Source: Domibacillus sp.
GTDB taxonomy: Bacteria > Bacillota > Bacilli > Bacillales > Domibacillaceae
Direction of reading: 5' to 3'
Length of the DNA stretch: 8,487 nucleotides
NCBI GenBank assembly: GCA_031177795.1
Contig: JAPSKG010000093.1
Span: 1 to 8,487, forward strand
Shown here: positions 1 through 6,858 of the stretch, one piece after another
Layout: the number at the start of each line of letters is the position of its first letter
How positions within the stretch are numbered: the stretch's first letter is position 1
Notes under the pieces: generated by a model
The model's input: only the letters and a program-made list of their open reading frames with translations
What the model was told of the DNA's origin: nothing
Database searches by the model: none
Program-made: the position numbers and the translations under genes

Positions 1-37
1 TTTAAAATAAGAAAGGGCAGTGGGTGAAAAAGAAAAT

Positions 38-70
38 AAAAAAGCTTTGTCTGGTCGACAAAGCTTTTTT
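38..70. terminator. Bidirectional rho-independent terminator
   Basis: A perfect 14-bp inverted repeat has arms at 38-51 and 57-70 and a 5-nt loop. Each arm begins or ends in a six-base A or T run, so both strands give a hairpin followed by a U-rich tail. On the minus strand it ends the chrA transcript, and the right arm overlaps the chrA stop codon (69-71). On the plus strand it could serve a gene arriving from the left of the window, which would be convergent with chrA. Confidence 0.85.
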
Positions 71-1253
71 ATAAAAGAAAACTAATTATTGAACCGCCGG
101 CTGCCCCGGTCAAAACAACAACCCACGGTGGCAGCTTCCAGTAAGCCAGCATGCTGAACAAAACAGCTGCAAAAGCAAAATCTTTTGCACTTTCAATGGA
201 ACTGGTCGAGATGGGCATGTAAAATGCGGCAATTAAAATGCCGATAACAGCTGCGTTTACACCCATTAAAGCTCCTTGAATTTTAGGATTGCGGCGCAGT
301 GTTTCCCAAAACGGCAACGTGCCAAAAATTAACAGGAATGCCGGCAAAAAAATAGCGGCAGTGGCAAGAAGGCCGCCCTGCCAGCCGTCAAGAACGGCCC
401 CTATATAAGCTGCAAACGTAAAAAGAGGCCCCGGCACAGCTTGTGCAGCTCCATATCCCGCTAAAAATTGTTCTGCATTAAGCCAGCCAGAAGGGACAAA
501 CTCACGTTCTAGAAGAGGAAGCACTACGTGGCCGCCGCCAAAAACGAGTGCACCCCCCCGGTAAAAGCTGTCAAACAATGCAATCCATTTTAGCGAAGTT
601 ACTTCTCTTAAAATAGGGAGAAGGATAAGCAGTGCAAAAAATAAGCTTAAACAAATAGCTCCCAATGTTCTGGAGATAGGAAATAAAACTGATTTGGACA
701 ACTCTGCTTTTTGTTCTTTATAAAGAAAAAACCCAATCAATCCAGCGATAAAAATAACGATTACCTGGGTAAATGCAGTTTGCCATAAAAGCACGATTGT
801 TAAAGCAGTTAAAACAATTGCTTTTCGTTTTAAATCGGGCGCCAGTTTTTCTGCCATCCCAAGAATCGCATGCGCCACAACAGCAACGGCCACCAGTTTT
901 AATCCATGAATCCATCCGGCGCTTGCAAGATTGAAGCTTTGAAGAGCAAGGGCAAATAAAATAAGGGCGATTACAGAAGGAAGCGTGAAACCAAGAAAAG
1001 CCAGAAAACCGCCAGCAATGCCGCCTCGCAGCACGCCAATGCCAATGCCAACCTGACTGCTTGCCGGACCAGGCAAAAACTGGCACAAAGCTACTAAATC
1101 AGCGTAGCTTTTTTCATCAAGCCATTTTCGTCTTCGCACATATTCTTCGTGAAAATAACCTAAATGAGCCACAGGCCCTCCAAAAGAAGTGAGGCCAAGA
1201 CGTGCCGACACAAATAAAATCTCCAGTAAGGTATTAAAATTAACTTTTTTCAT
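69..1253 (-). CDS. chrA: Chromate transporter, two-domain CHR family
   Basis: This is a 394-residue, very hydrophobic membrane protein of the CHR family, whose characterised members export chromate. It shows the internal duplication of long-chain ChrA proteins. The N-terminal half has SFGGPVAH (23-30) and FLPGPASSQVG (59-69). The C-terminal half repeats this as VFGGGHVVLP (237-246) and AVPGPLFTF (272-280). About ten membrane segments can be seen, with a charged linker near 178-190. The ATG start is supported by AGGAGG (minus strand, 1259-1264) five bases upstream. It has its own terminator downstream, and the arginase terminator lies upstream, so it is probably a separate transcription unit unrelated to arginine metabolism. 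The family call is firm. Chromate as the physiological substrate is inferred from homology, and some CHR proteins may move other anions. Confidence 0.9.
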   Translation of the reverse strand: MKKVNFNTLLEILFVSARLGLTSFGGPVAHLGYFHEEYVRRRKWLDEKSYADLVALCQFLPGPASSQVGIGIGVLRGGIAGGFLAFLGFTLPSVIALILFALALQSFNLASAGWIHGLKLVAVAVVAHAILGMAEKLAPDLKRKAIVLTALTIVLLWQTAFTQVIVIFIAGLIGFFLYKEQKAELSKSVLFPISRTLGAICLSLFFALLILLPILREVTSLKWIALFDSFYRGGALVFGGGHVVLPLLEREFVPSGWLNAEQFLAGYGAAQAVPGPLFTFAAYIGAVLDGWQGGLLATAAIFLPAFLLIFGTLPFWETLRRNPKIQGALMGVNAAVIGILIAAFYMPISTSSIESAKDFAFAAVLFSMLAYWKLPPWVVVLTGAAGGSIISFLL

Positions 1254-1353
1254 CCGGGCCTCCTTTTAACAATTAATTTTCTCTTTTCGTTATCAATGGT
1301 CGCACAACTTAAAAATGAAATTCAAGCCTTATGAATAACCTTTACAAAACATT

Positions 1354-1386
1354 AAAAAAGCAGAGAGCCGCAAAAGGCTTCTGCTT
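1354..1386 (-). terminator. Rho-independent terminator after rocF
   Basis: The arms at 1358-1369 and 1376-1386 pair with a single bulged base around a 6-nt loop. Read on the minus strand, the stem is followed directly by TTTTTT (1359-1354, partly within the stem foot). It lies 57 bp past the rocF stop codon and upstream of chrA, so it separates the arginase transcript from chrA. The 1254-1353 stretch between it and chrA must hold the chrA promoter, but I could not pick a convincing -35/-10 pair there. Confidence 0.8.
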
Positions 1387-1442
1387 AATTTAAAAAAGGA
1401 AAAAGCGGTTATACATAAGCATAAAGCGAATAATTATCCATT

Positions 1443-2345
1443 TTACAAAAGGGTTTCGCCAAGAAGGGATGCAATCAAAGCAACAGCAGTATCTCCTGTT
1501 TTGTTTTTTTCATCTAAAATAGGATTTACTTCAACAAATTCTGCTGAAGTAATAATATTGGCTTCTTCAAGCATTTCCATGGCAAGGTGGCTTTCACGGT
1601 ATGTGAGGCCGCCAGCAACAGGCGTGCCCACACCTGGAGCTTCTGTTGGATCCAGTCCATCAAGATCAAGAGACAAATGAACGTAATCAACACGTTCTTT
1701 TAAATAGGCAATCGTTTCTTTCATAACGGTAGTCATGCCAAGACGGTCAACTTCATGCATGGTGTACACCTTGATTCCTGTTTTTTTTATAAGCAATCGT
1801 TCTCCATGATCTAAATCGCGCGCGCCAATAATAACAACATTTTCAGGCTTTACTTTTGGAGAATAGCCGCCAATTTCTGTTAAGCTAGAGTGGCCAATGC
1901 CAATGCTTGCCGCAAGGGGCATTCCGTGAATGTTTCCCGAAGGTGATGTGTCGGAAGTGTTTAAATCGCCATGGGCATCATACCAGATCACGCCCAAGTT
2001 TTGATGTTTTTTTGCAATGCCAGCCAGCGTGCCAAGAGCAATGCTGTGATCACCGCCTAAAACGAGCGGAAAACGATCCTGGCTGATAATTTCTTCTACT
2101 TTAGAAGCCAGGAACTCGCTTGCTTCGGCCACGGCAGTTAAATTTTTAAGGTTTGCGGCTCCTTCATCGGCCCGTTCTTTTATTTCCACCTTGATATCTC
2201 CTTCATCATAAACGTGATAGCCAAGGTTTGTAAGGCGCTCTGTCAGCCCCCCATAGCGAATCGCGCTGGGCCCCATATCAACACCCCGGCGTGTTTGGCC
2301 TAAGTCCATCGGTACCCCAATAATTGACACACTTTTTTTCTCCAT
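1443..2345 (-). CDS. rocF: Arginase
   Basis: Arginase hydrolyses L-arginine to L-ornithine and urea using a binuclear manganese centre in the cytoplasm. The protein has 300 residues, the usual length for Bacillus enzymes. All metal ligands of the ureohydrolase fold are present: H100 in GGDHS, D123, H125 and D127 in YDAHGDLNT, and D227 and D229 in SLDLDGLDP. The substrate-side residues H140 (GNIHGMPLA) and E272 (EFVEVNP) are also in place. The SLDLDGLDP-to-GGLTYRE arrangement fits arginase rather than agmatinase. The start is an ATG with AGGAGG ten bases upstream (minus strand, 2356-2361). It follows rocR on the same strand after 97 bp without a visible terminator, so it may be read from a promoter of its own, from rocR, or both. 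No -24/-12 element lies directly in front of it, unlike the B. subtilis rocDEF operon, where rocF is driven by SigL. Confidence 0.96.
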   Translation of the reverse strand: MEKKSVSIIGVPMDLGQTRRGVDMGPSAIRYGGLTERLTNLGYHVYDEGDIKVEIKERADEGAANLKNLTAVAEASEFLASKVEEIISQDRFPLVLGGDHSIALGTLAGIAKKHQNLGVIWYDAHGDLNTSDTSPSGNIHGMPLAASIGIGHSSLTEIGGYSPKVKPENVVIIGARDLDHGERLLIKKTGIKVYTMHEVDRLGMTTVMKETIAYLKERVDYVHLSLDLDGLDPTEAPGVGTPVAGGLTYRESHLAMEMLEEANIITSAEFVEVNPILDEKNKTGDTAVALIASLLGETLL

Positions 2346-2381
2346 GTAAAAGGCGCCTCCTATGTAAAGTCATTGTTCTTT

Positions 2382-2411
2382 ATTAAAAACATAAAAAATA
2401 AAATGGTTCAA
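2382..2411 (-). promoter_or_regulatory. Candidate SigA promoter of rocF
   Basis: On the minus strand TTGAAC (2411-2406) is followed after 18 bp by TTTAAT (2387-2382), which is 4/6 and 5/6 of the SigA consensus. A transcript would start near 2375, about 30 bases before the rocF ATG and just upstream of its ribosome site. The region is AT-rich, so chance matches are likely. It is offered because no sigma-54 element is visible here. Confidence 0.35.
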
Positions 2412-2441
2412 GTTTTCATTAGTTTGAATTTTCATGCAAAT
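2406..2441. promoter_or_regulatory. Candidate operator repeats upstream of rocF
   Basis: Two 14-bp direct repeats with 11/14 identity, at 2406-2419 and 2422-2435, share GTT and TTTTCAT and are spaced by 16 bp. On the minus strand they read ATGAAAA-CTTGAAC and ATGAAAATTCAAAC, which recalls the ARG boxes bound by AhrC/ArgR. The stretch 2427-2441 also matches the CodY-box consensus at 11 of 15 positions. The first repeat overlaps the candidate -35 of rocF, and the right end touches the rocR stop codon. AhrC and CodY control of roc genes is known in B. subtilis, but which protein, if any, binds here is inference. Confidence 0.3.
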
Positions 2442-3845
2442 TTATTTAAGCCCAATGCCCAGCTTTTTTAACCGATACTGAAGGCTTTGCCGGCTTAAGC
2501 CCAGCTGTTTTGCAGTGCTGGAAATGTTGAAATGATTTTTATGCAAATATTGTTCAATAACGTGTTTTTCAACTAAGTTCAATTGATTTTTTAAACTTGT
2601 TTTTTCAGGCTCATCTTCCACAAATGAAATCAAGTCAGAAGCCGGCGGAAGATCAGTCTTTACCATAAAATGTTTACGGTATTGAAATGGAAGGTGGTCG
2701 AATTGGATCCATTCTTCATCAAGTAAAAGATTCATAGAAGCTTCTATAAGGTGTTCAAGTTCACGTACATTTCCGGGCCAGTGATAGGAATTAAAAGAAT
2801 TCAAAACATTTTGTTCAACGCCAAGCACATTCATTTGAAAAAGTTTATTGTATTTAGCGATGAACCGTTTGACTAAAAGCGGAATATCATTTAAGCGTTC
2901 ACGAAGCGGCGGGATAAAAAGGGTGACAACGCCAAGACGGTAATATAAATCTTTGCGAAGTCGGTTTTGTGCAATCGCTTCTGCCGGGTCTTCATTAATT
3001 GTAGCAATAACCCGAACATCAACAGGCATTTCTTTTGGGCTCCCGAGGCGTTTCACTTTTTTTTCCTGAAGCACACGGAGAAGCTTTGCCTGCAAATGAA
3101 TATTCAGGGAATTAATTTCATCAAGCAGCAGTGTGCCGCCTGCTGCTTGTTCGAAAAGTCCGGGAGTATCTGTAGCGCCAGTAAAAGCTCCTTTTACCGT
3201 TCCGAACAACAGCCCTTCAATTAAAGTATCAGGAATGGCTGCACAATTTTGGGAAACAAACGGGGCAGACGAGCGCGGGCTGCCAGTGTGAATGCTTTGA
3301 GCAAACAATTCTTTCCCTGTGCCGGTTTCACCGGTGATCAAAATAGAAGAAGAGGTGCGGCTGGCTCTTTTTGAAAGCTCAATTACTTCTTGAATCGGTT
3401 CGCTTTTTCCAATAATGCTGTTGAATGTAAAAAATGTTTCTTTTTTACGGGCACTTTTTTGTCGCATTAGCCGCTCAATTTTTGTAATATCTTTCGCAAT
3501 TTCCACTGCGCCTTGAATAAAGCCGTTTTGAATAAAAGGAAATGTGTGGTTAACAGTCGTAATCTCGGTTCCTTTGTTGTTAAAGTACGTTTGTTTTACA
3601 TTAATGGCTTTTTCCCCATTTTGGAGGGCGCGGACAAGTGTGCTGTTCTGGTTTTCATGAAACATAAAAACATCAAGAAGATTTTTATGTAAAACGTCTT
3701 TGCTGTCCATAGATTCTATCTCACGCATTTTTTTATTATAAATAATAGTTCTGCCATTTTTGTCCACGGCGTGGATGCCAATGTCAACTTCATCAATAAT
3801 TTTCTTGTACAAATCGTTTATAAAAGAAAGATTGTTTTTGTTCAC
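2442..3845 (-). CDS. rocR: RocR, sigma-54-dependent activator of arginine catabolism
   Basis: RocR is a bacterial enhancer-binding protein that, with SigL RNA polymerase, switches on roc genes in response to ornithine or citrulline. From a GTG start it has 467 residues, close to B. subtilis RocR (461 as I recall). Domain order: PAS sensor (about 10-123, with DVFMF and FNNKG typical of RocR); AAA+ domain with Walker A GETGTGKE (172-179), the sigma-54-contacting GAFTGA loop (219-224), Walker B LLLDE (239-243), the RLRKDLYYRL arginine-finger region (295-304) and WPGNVRELEH (356-365); and a C-terminal Fis-type HTH (about 439-462, SRQSLQYRLKKLG). The GTG (3845-3843) has GAGGTG (3858-3853) seven bases upstream. 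The same frame stays open to an ATG at 3971, but that 42-codon extension has no ribosome site and covers the control region. It is transcribed divergently from rocA, its presumed target. Confidence 0.95.
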   Translation of the reverse strand: MNKNNLSFINDLYKKIIDEVDIGIHAVDKNGRTIIYNKKMREIESMDSKDVLHKNLLDVFMFHENQNSTLVRALQNGEKAINVKQTYFNNKGTEITTVNHTFPFIQNGFIQGAVEIAKDITKIERLMRQKSARKKETFFTFNSIIGKSEPIQEVIELSKRASRTSSSILITGETGTGKELFAQSIHTGSPRSSAPFVSQNCAAIPDTLIEGLLFGTVKGAFTGATDTPGLFEQAAGGTLLLDEINSLNIHLQAKLLRVLQEKKVKRLGSPKEMPVDVRVIATINEDPAEAIAQNRLRKDLYYRLGVVTLFIPPLRERLNDIPLLVKRFIAKYNKLFQMNVLGVEQNVLNSFNSYHWPGNVRELEHLIEASMNLLLDEEWIQFDHLPFQYRKHFMVKTDLPPASDLISFVEDEPEKTSLKNQLNLVEKHVIEQYLHKNHFNISSTAKQLGLSRQSLQYRLKKLGIGLK

Positions 3846-3852
3846 TGCCCTG

Positions 3853-3858
3853 CACCTC
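3853..3858 (-). promoter_or_regulatory. Ribosome binding site that fixes the rocR GTG start
   Basis: Minus-strand GAGGTG pairs fully with the 16S 3' end and sits seven bases before the GTG at 3845-3843. This decides the start. The protein beginning here aligns in layout with known RocR proteins, whose PAS domain starts about ten residues in. The upstream ATG at 3971 has no such signal. Confidence 0.8.
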
Positions 3859-3881
3859 TCTTCGTAATCCTGATAGTCACC

Positions 3882-3910
3882 ACTATAAAGCAAAAAAATT
3901 CCAAAGAAAA
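3882..3910 (-). promoter_or_regulatory. Candidate SigA promoter of rocR
   Basis: Minus-strand TATAGT (3887-3882) is a good -10. With a 17-bp spacer the -35 would be TTTTCT (3910-3905), only 3/6 of consensus. The start would fall near 3875, giving a leader of about 30 bases to the GTG. The weak -35 lies directly beside the left palindrome of the candidate RocR site, so bound RocR could affect its own promoter. Confidence 0.4.
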
Positions 3911-3949
3911 GCAAAGCCTTTTTGCAGGCAAGTGCCAAATTTTTTTGCA
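3910..3949. promoter_or_regulatory. Tandem palindromes, candidate RocR upstream activating sequences
   Basis: Two 17-bp imperfect palindromes (8-1-8 layout) occur at 3910-3926 and 3933-3949. They have identical right halves, TTTTTGCA, and related left halves, AGCAAAGC and TGCCAAAT. Their centres (3918 and 3941) are 23 bp apart, about two helical turns, so dimers would sit on the same DNA face. They lie 86 and 109 bp upstream of the predicted rocA start at about 4027, the usual range for sigma-54 enhancers. B. subtilis RocR binds paired palindromes upstream of rocABC and rocDEF, and as I recall those have TGCAAAA/TTTTGCA-type arms. The palindromes are seen; RocR binding is inferred. Confidence 0.6.
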
Positions 3950-3999
3950 GAGGCTTCTTTTTTTTTAGCAAACAGCTTTAAGAAAAAGCTTTTGGAATG

Positions 4000-4016
4000 T
4001 TGGCACACTTCTTGCA
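4000..4016 (+). promoter_or_regulatory. Sigma-54 (SigL) -24/-12 promoter of rocA-rocD
   Basis: TTGGCACACTTCTTGCA matches the sigma-54 consensus TGGCAC-N5-TTGC(A) at every conserved position: TGGCAC at 4001-4006, a 5-bp spacer, and TTGC at 4012-4015. Transcription should begin around 4026-4027, giving a leader of about 33 bases to the rocA ATG. Such promoters need an ATP-driven activator, and the gene for one, rocR, is immediately divergent. Confidence 0.93.
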
Positions 4017-4059
4017 ATTAATATAAGGAGAGAGAAAAAAATCGTTTGGAGGGATTTAC

Positions 4060-5607
4060 ATGGTCACAGCGTATAAGCATGAACCGTTTACAGACTTTAC
4101 TGAAGAAAAAAACAAACAAGCTTTTCAGCAAGCACTTGATTATGTAAACACACAGCTTGGAAATGAATATCCGCTCGTGATTGCCGGCCAAAAGATTGTA
4201 TCGCCTAAAAAAGTTCAATCTATCAATCCGTCAAAAAAAAGTGAAGTAGTTGGCACTGTTTCAATGGCCGATCAAGACCTTGCTGAACAAGCGATGCAAG
4301 CCGCACTTGAAGCATTTAAATCCTGGAAAACAACGGAAGCTTCTTACCGTGCCAACATTTTATTCCGGGCTGCCGCGATCATCCGCCGCCGCAAGCACGA
4401 GTTTTCGAGCTGGCTTGTGAAAGAAGCGGGGAAGCCATGGAAAGAAGCCGATGCAGACACAGCGGAAGCCATTGATTTTCTGGAGTATTATGCAAGACAA
4501 ATGCTGAAATTGAACCATGGCGCACCAGTCAATAGCCGGCCGGGAGAGCAAAATGTTTTTCACTACATTCCGCTTGGTGTCGGCATTGTGATTGCGCCGT
4601 TTAATTTCCCGCTGGCAATCATGGCCGGAACCGTGGTAGCTGCGCTTGTGACCGGAAACACCGTTTTATTAAAACCGGCGGAAACCACACCGGTTATAGC
4701 TGCAAAGTTTGTAGAAGTTATGGAAGAAGCAGGACTTCCAGCCGGTGTCTTGAATTTTATTCCGGGCAGCGGGGCAGAAATTGGCGATTATCTGGTCGAA
4801 CATCCGAAAACACGATTTGTTTCGTTTACCGGCTCTCGAGCAGTTGGCTGCCGGATTTATGAGCGGGCCGCAAAAGTGCAGAAAGGCCAGATTTGGCTTA
4901 AGCGGGTAATTGCGGAGATGGGCGGAAAAGACACGGTGCTTGTTGACCGGGAAGCGGACTTGGATCTGGCAGCTTCGTCCATTGTACATTCTGCTTTTGG
5001 CTTTTCCGGACAAAAATGCTCTGCAGGCTCACGGGCTGTTGTCCATCAAGATGTATACGACGAAGTGCTAGAAAAAGCAGTAAACCTGACGAAAGCATTG
5101 ACAATGGGCAGCCCTGAACAAGCCGAAACGTATATGGGCCCTGTTATTGATGAAAAAGCGTACAACAAAATTATGGGCTACATTGAAATTGGCAAAACAG
5201 AAGGCCGCCTTGTAACAGGGGGCACAGGAAAAAATGATGAAGGTTATTTTATTGATCCTACTATTTTTGCGGATGTGAAAAAAAACGACCGCTTGATGCA
5301 GGAAGAAATTTTCGGGCCGGTTTTGGCGTTTTGTAAAGCAGAAGATTTTGACCGTATGATAGAAATTGCCAACAATACAGAATACGGCTTAACAGGCGCG
5401 TTAATTTCTAGTAACCGCGACCACATTGCCCGGGCACGCAAAGAATTTCATGTTGGAAACTTGTATATAAATAGAGGGTGTACAGGCGCGATCGTCGGAT
5501 ACCAGCCGTTTGGCGGGTTTAACATGTCGGGAACAGATTCAAAAGCGGGAAGTCCTGATTACCTTTTGCTTCATTTGCAAGGGCAAACAACATCAGAAGC
5601 TTTTTAA
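4060..5607 (+). CDS. rocA: 1-pyrroline-5-carboxylate dehydrogenase
   Basis: RocA oxidises L-glutamate 5-semialdehyde, the open form of pyrroline-5-carboxylate, to glutamate with NAD+, the last step of arginine, ornithine and proline breakdown. At 515 residues it has the length of B. subtilis RocA. Aldehyde dehydrogenase landmarks in order: PFNFPLAI (180-187), the cofactor loop LLKPAETTP (203-211), FTGSRAVG (256-263), the general-base Glu E286 in AEMGGKD, the nucleophile C320 in GFSGQKCSAGS, EEIFGP (415-420) and PFGGFNMSGTDSKAG (483-497). The ATG is preceded by GGAGG (4048-4052) at seven bases. The long N-terminal segment before the Rossmann domain is normal for the P5C dehydrogenase subgroup. 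It is first in a SigL-driven operon, and its stop codon overlaps the ribosome site of rocD. Confidence 0.97.
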   Translation: MVTAYKHEPFTDFTEEKNKQAFQQALDYVNTQLGNEYPLVIAGQKIVSPKKVQSINPSKKSEVVGTVSMADQDLAEQAMQAALEAFKSWKTTEASYRANILFRAAAIIRRRKHEFSSWLVKEAGKPWKEADADTAEAIDFLEYYARQMLKLNHGAPVNSRPGEQNVFHYIPLGVGIVIAPFNFPLAIMAGTVVAALVTGNTVLLKPAETTPVIAAKFVEVMEEAGLPAGVLNFIPGSGAEIGDYLVEHPKTRFVSFTGSRAVGCRIYERAAKVQKGQIWLKRVIAEMGGKDTVLVDREADLDLAASSIVHSAFGFSGQKCSAGSRAVVHQDVYDEVLEKAVNLTKALTMGSPEQAETYMGPVIDEKAYNKIMGYIEIGKTEGRLVTGGTGKNDEGYFIDPTIFADVKKNDRLMQEEIFGPVLAFCKAEDFDRMIEIANNTEYGLTGALISSNRDHIARARKEFHVGNLYINRGCTGAIVGYQPFGGFNMSGTDSKAGSPDYLLLHLQGQTTSEAF

Positions 5608-5619
5608 GGAGGGAAGAAA

Positions 5620-6822
5620 ATGACGTCAACAATAAACAAGTCTGAAAAAGTCATGCGGCAAACAAAAGAATTTGGTGCGAATAACTACAATCCGCTGCCG
5701 ATTGTTATCTCAGAAGCAGAAGGTGTCTGGGTAAAAGACCCGGAAGAAAACCGTTATATGGATATGCTGAGTGCTTACTCAGCAGTGAATCAAGGACACC
5801 GCCATCCTAAAATTATCGATGCGCTAAAAACTCAAGCGGACCGTGTAACTCTAACATCACGGGCGTTTCACAATGACCAGCTTGGTCCCTGGTATGAAAA
5901 AATTTGCAAAATAGCAAAAAAAGAAATGGCCTTGCCAATGAACACAGGAGCGGAAGCAGTAGAAACCGCAGTGAAAGCAGCACGCCGCTGGGCTTATGAA
6001 GTAAAAGGAGTGGAAGAAAACCAGGCAGAAGTCATCGCTTGCACCGGCAACTTCCACGGCCGGACAATGACTGCTGTTTCGTTGTCGTCAGAAGCAGAAT
6101 ATAAGAAGGGATTCGGGCCGATGCTCCCGGGCATTACGCTTATTCCTTACGGAGATCTTGAAGCATTAAAAGCAGCCATCAAGCCGAATACAGCCGCATT
6201 TTTAATTGAACCGATTCAAGGAGAAGCAGGAATTATTATTCCGCCAGAAGGGTTTTTAAAAGCAGCGGCAGACCTTTGCAAAAAGCGGAATGTGCTGTTT
6301 ATCGCAGATGAAATTCAGGCCGGGCTTGCCCGCACAGGCAAAATGTTTGCCTGTGAATGGGAAAAGGTAGATCCCGATATCTTGATTCTTGGAAAAGCAT
6401 TGGGCGGAGGGGTATTTCCTATTTCATGCGTTTTAGCCGATAAAAATATTTTAGGTGTGTTTACTCCCGGTTCTCACGGTTCAACCTTTGGCGGAAACCC
6501 GCTGGCATGTGCCGTTTCCCTTGCGGCATTGGAAGTTATTGAAAATGAAAATCTTGCTTCCCGTTCGCTTGAGCTTGGAACCTATTTTCAAGAACAATTA
6601 AAGAACATCAAGCATCCCTCGATAAAAGAAGTGCGAGGCCGGGGTTTGTTTATCGGTGTTGAATTAACAGAAGCCGCTCGCCCATATTGTGAAAAATTGA
6701 AGCAAGAAGGACTTTTATGTAAAGAAACCCATGAAACAGTTATTCGCTTTGCTCCGCCACTGATCATTTCTAAAGAAGAATTAAATTGGGCAATTAAAAA
6801 AATTAAAAAGGTATTTTCATAA
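5620..6822 (+). CDS. rocD: Ornithine aminotransferase
   Basis: RocD is a PLP enzyme that moves the delta-amino group of ornithine to 2-oxoglutarate, giving glutamate and glutamate semialdehyde, the substrate of RocA. The protein has 400 residues, the usual length. Class-III aminotransferase landmarks are NTGAEAVETA (108-117, phosphate binding), FHGRT (145-149), D230 in ADEIQAG (PLP ring nitrogen) and the Schiff-base lysine K259 in LILGKALGGG. The block SAYSAVNQGHRHPKI (51-65) is typical of ornithine aminotransferase and sets it apart from acetylornithine aminotransferase ArgD. The ATG follows AAGGAGGG (5606-5613). Only 12 bases separate it from rocA, and the rocA stop lies inside this Shine-Dalgarno sequence, so the two are probably translationally coupled. 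In B. subtilis rocD belongs to a different operon (rocDEF). Confidence 0.97.
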   Translation: MTSTINKSEKVMRQTKEFGANNYNPLPIVISEAEGVWVKDPEENRYMDMLSAYSAVNQGHRHPKIIDALKTQADRVTLTSRAFHNDQLGPWYEKICKIAKKEMALPMNTGAEAVETAVKAARRWAYEVKGVEENQAEVIACTGNFHGRTMTAVSLSSEAEYKKGFGPMLPGITLIPYGDLEALKAAIKPNTAAFLIEPIQGEAGIIIPPEGFLKAAADLCKKRNVLFIADEIQAGLARTGKMFACEWEKVDPDILILGKALGGGVFPISCVLADKNILGVFTPGSHGSTFGGNPLACAVSLAALEVIENENLASRSLELGTYFQEQLKNIKHPSIKEVRGRGLFIGVELTEAARPYCEKLKQEGLLCKETHETVIRFAPPLIISKEELNWAIKKIKKVFS

Positions 6823-6826
6823 AAAG

Positions 6827-6858
6827 TGGCCGGCGAGTTTTCCCGCCGGCCATTTTTT
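6827..6858 (+). terminator. Rho-independent terminator after rocD
   Basis: A perfect 9-bp GC-rich stem, TGGCCGGCG (6827-6835) with CGCCGGCCA (6844-6852), has an 8-nt loop and is followed by TTTTTT (6853-6858). It begins five bases after the rocD stop and closes the rocA-rocD operon. The rocB homologue beyond it therefore needs its own promoter or readthrough. Confidence 0.95.

Noticed and set aside
1..27. Possible end of a plus-strand gene (eight codons then TGA at 25-27), just before the terminator
   Set aside because: Too short to judge. The bidirectional terminator makes a convergent gene plausible, but the residues are not recognisable.
1280..1293. cre-like sequence upstream of chrA
   Set aside because: Only the right half matches; three consensus positions in the left half are wrong.
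2423..2440. Inverted repeat TTTGAAT/ATGCAAA as a RocR site for rocF
   Set aside because: The arms are in the opposite orientation to the tandem palindromes upstream of rocA, and no sigma-54 promoter follows.
2474..2510. GG-N10-GC spacing on the minus strand within the rocR HTH codons, upstream of rocF
   Set aside because: Apart from the GG and GC dinucleotides it does not match TGGCAC or TTGC, and it lies in conserved coding sequence.
4669..5104. Open frames antisense to rocA, and similar ones opposite rocD and rocB
   Set aside because: They lie wholly within well-supported genes, show no recognisable domains and have no ribosome sites. They are shadows.
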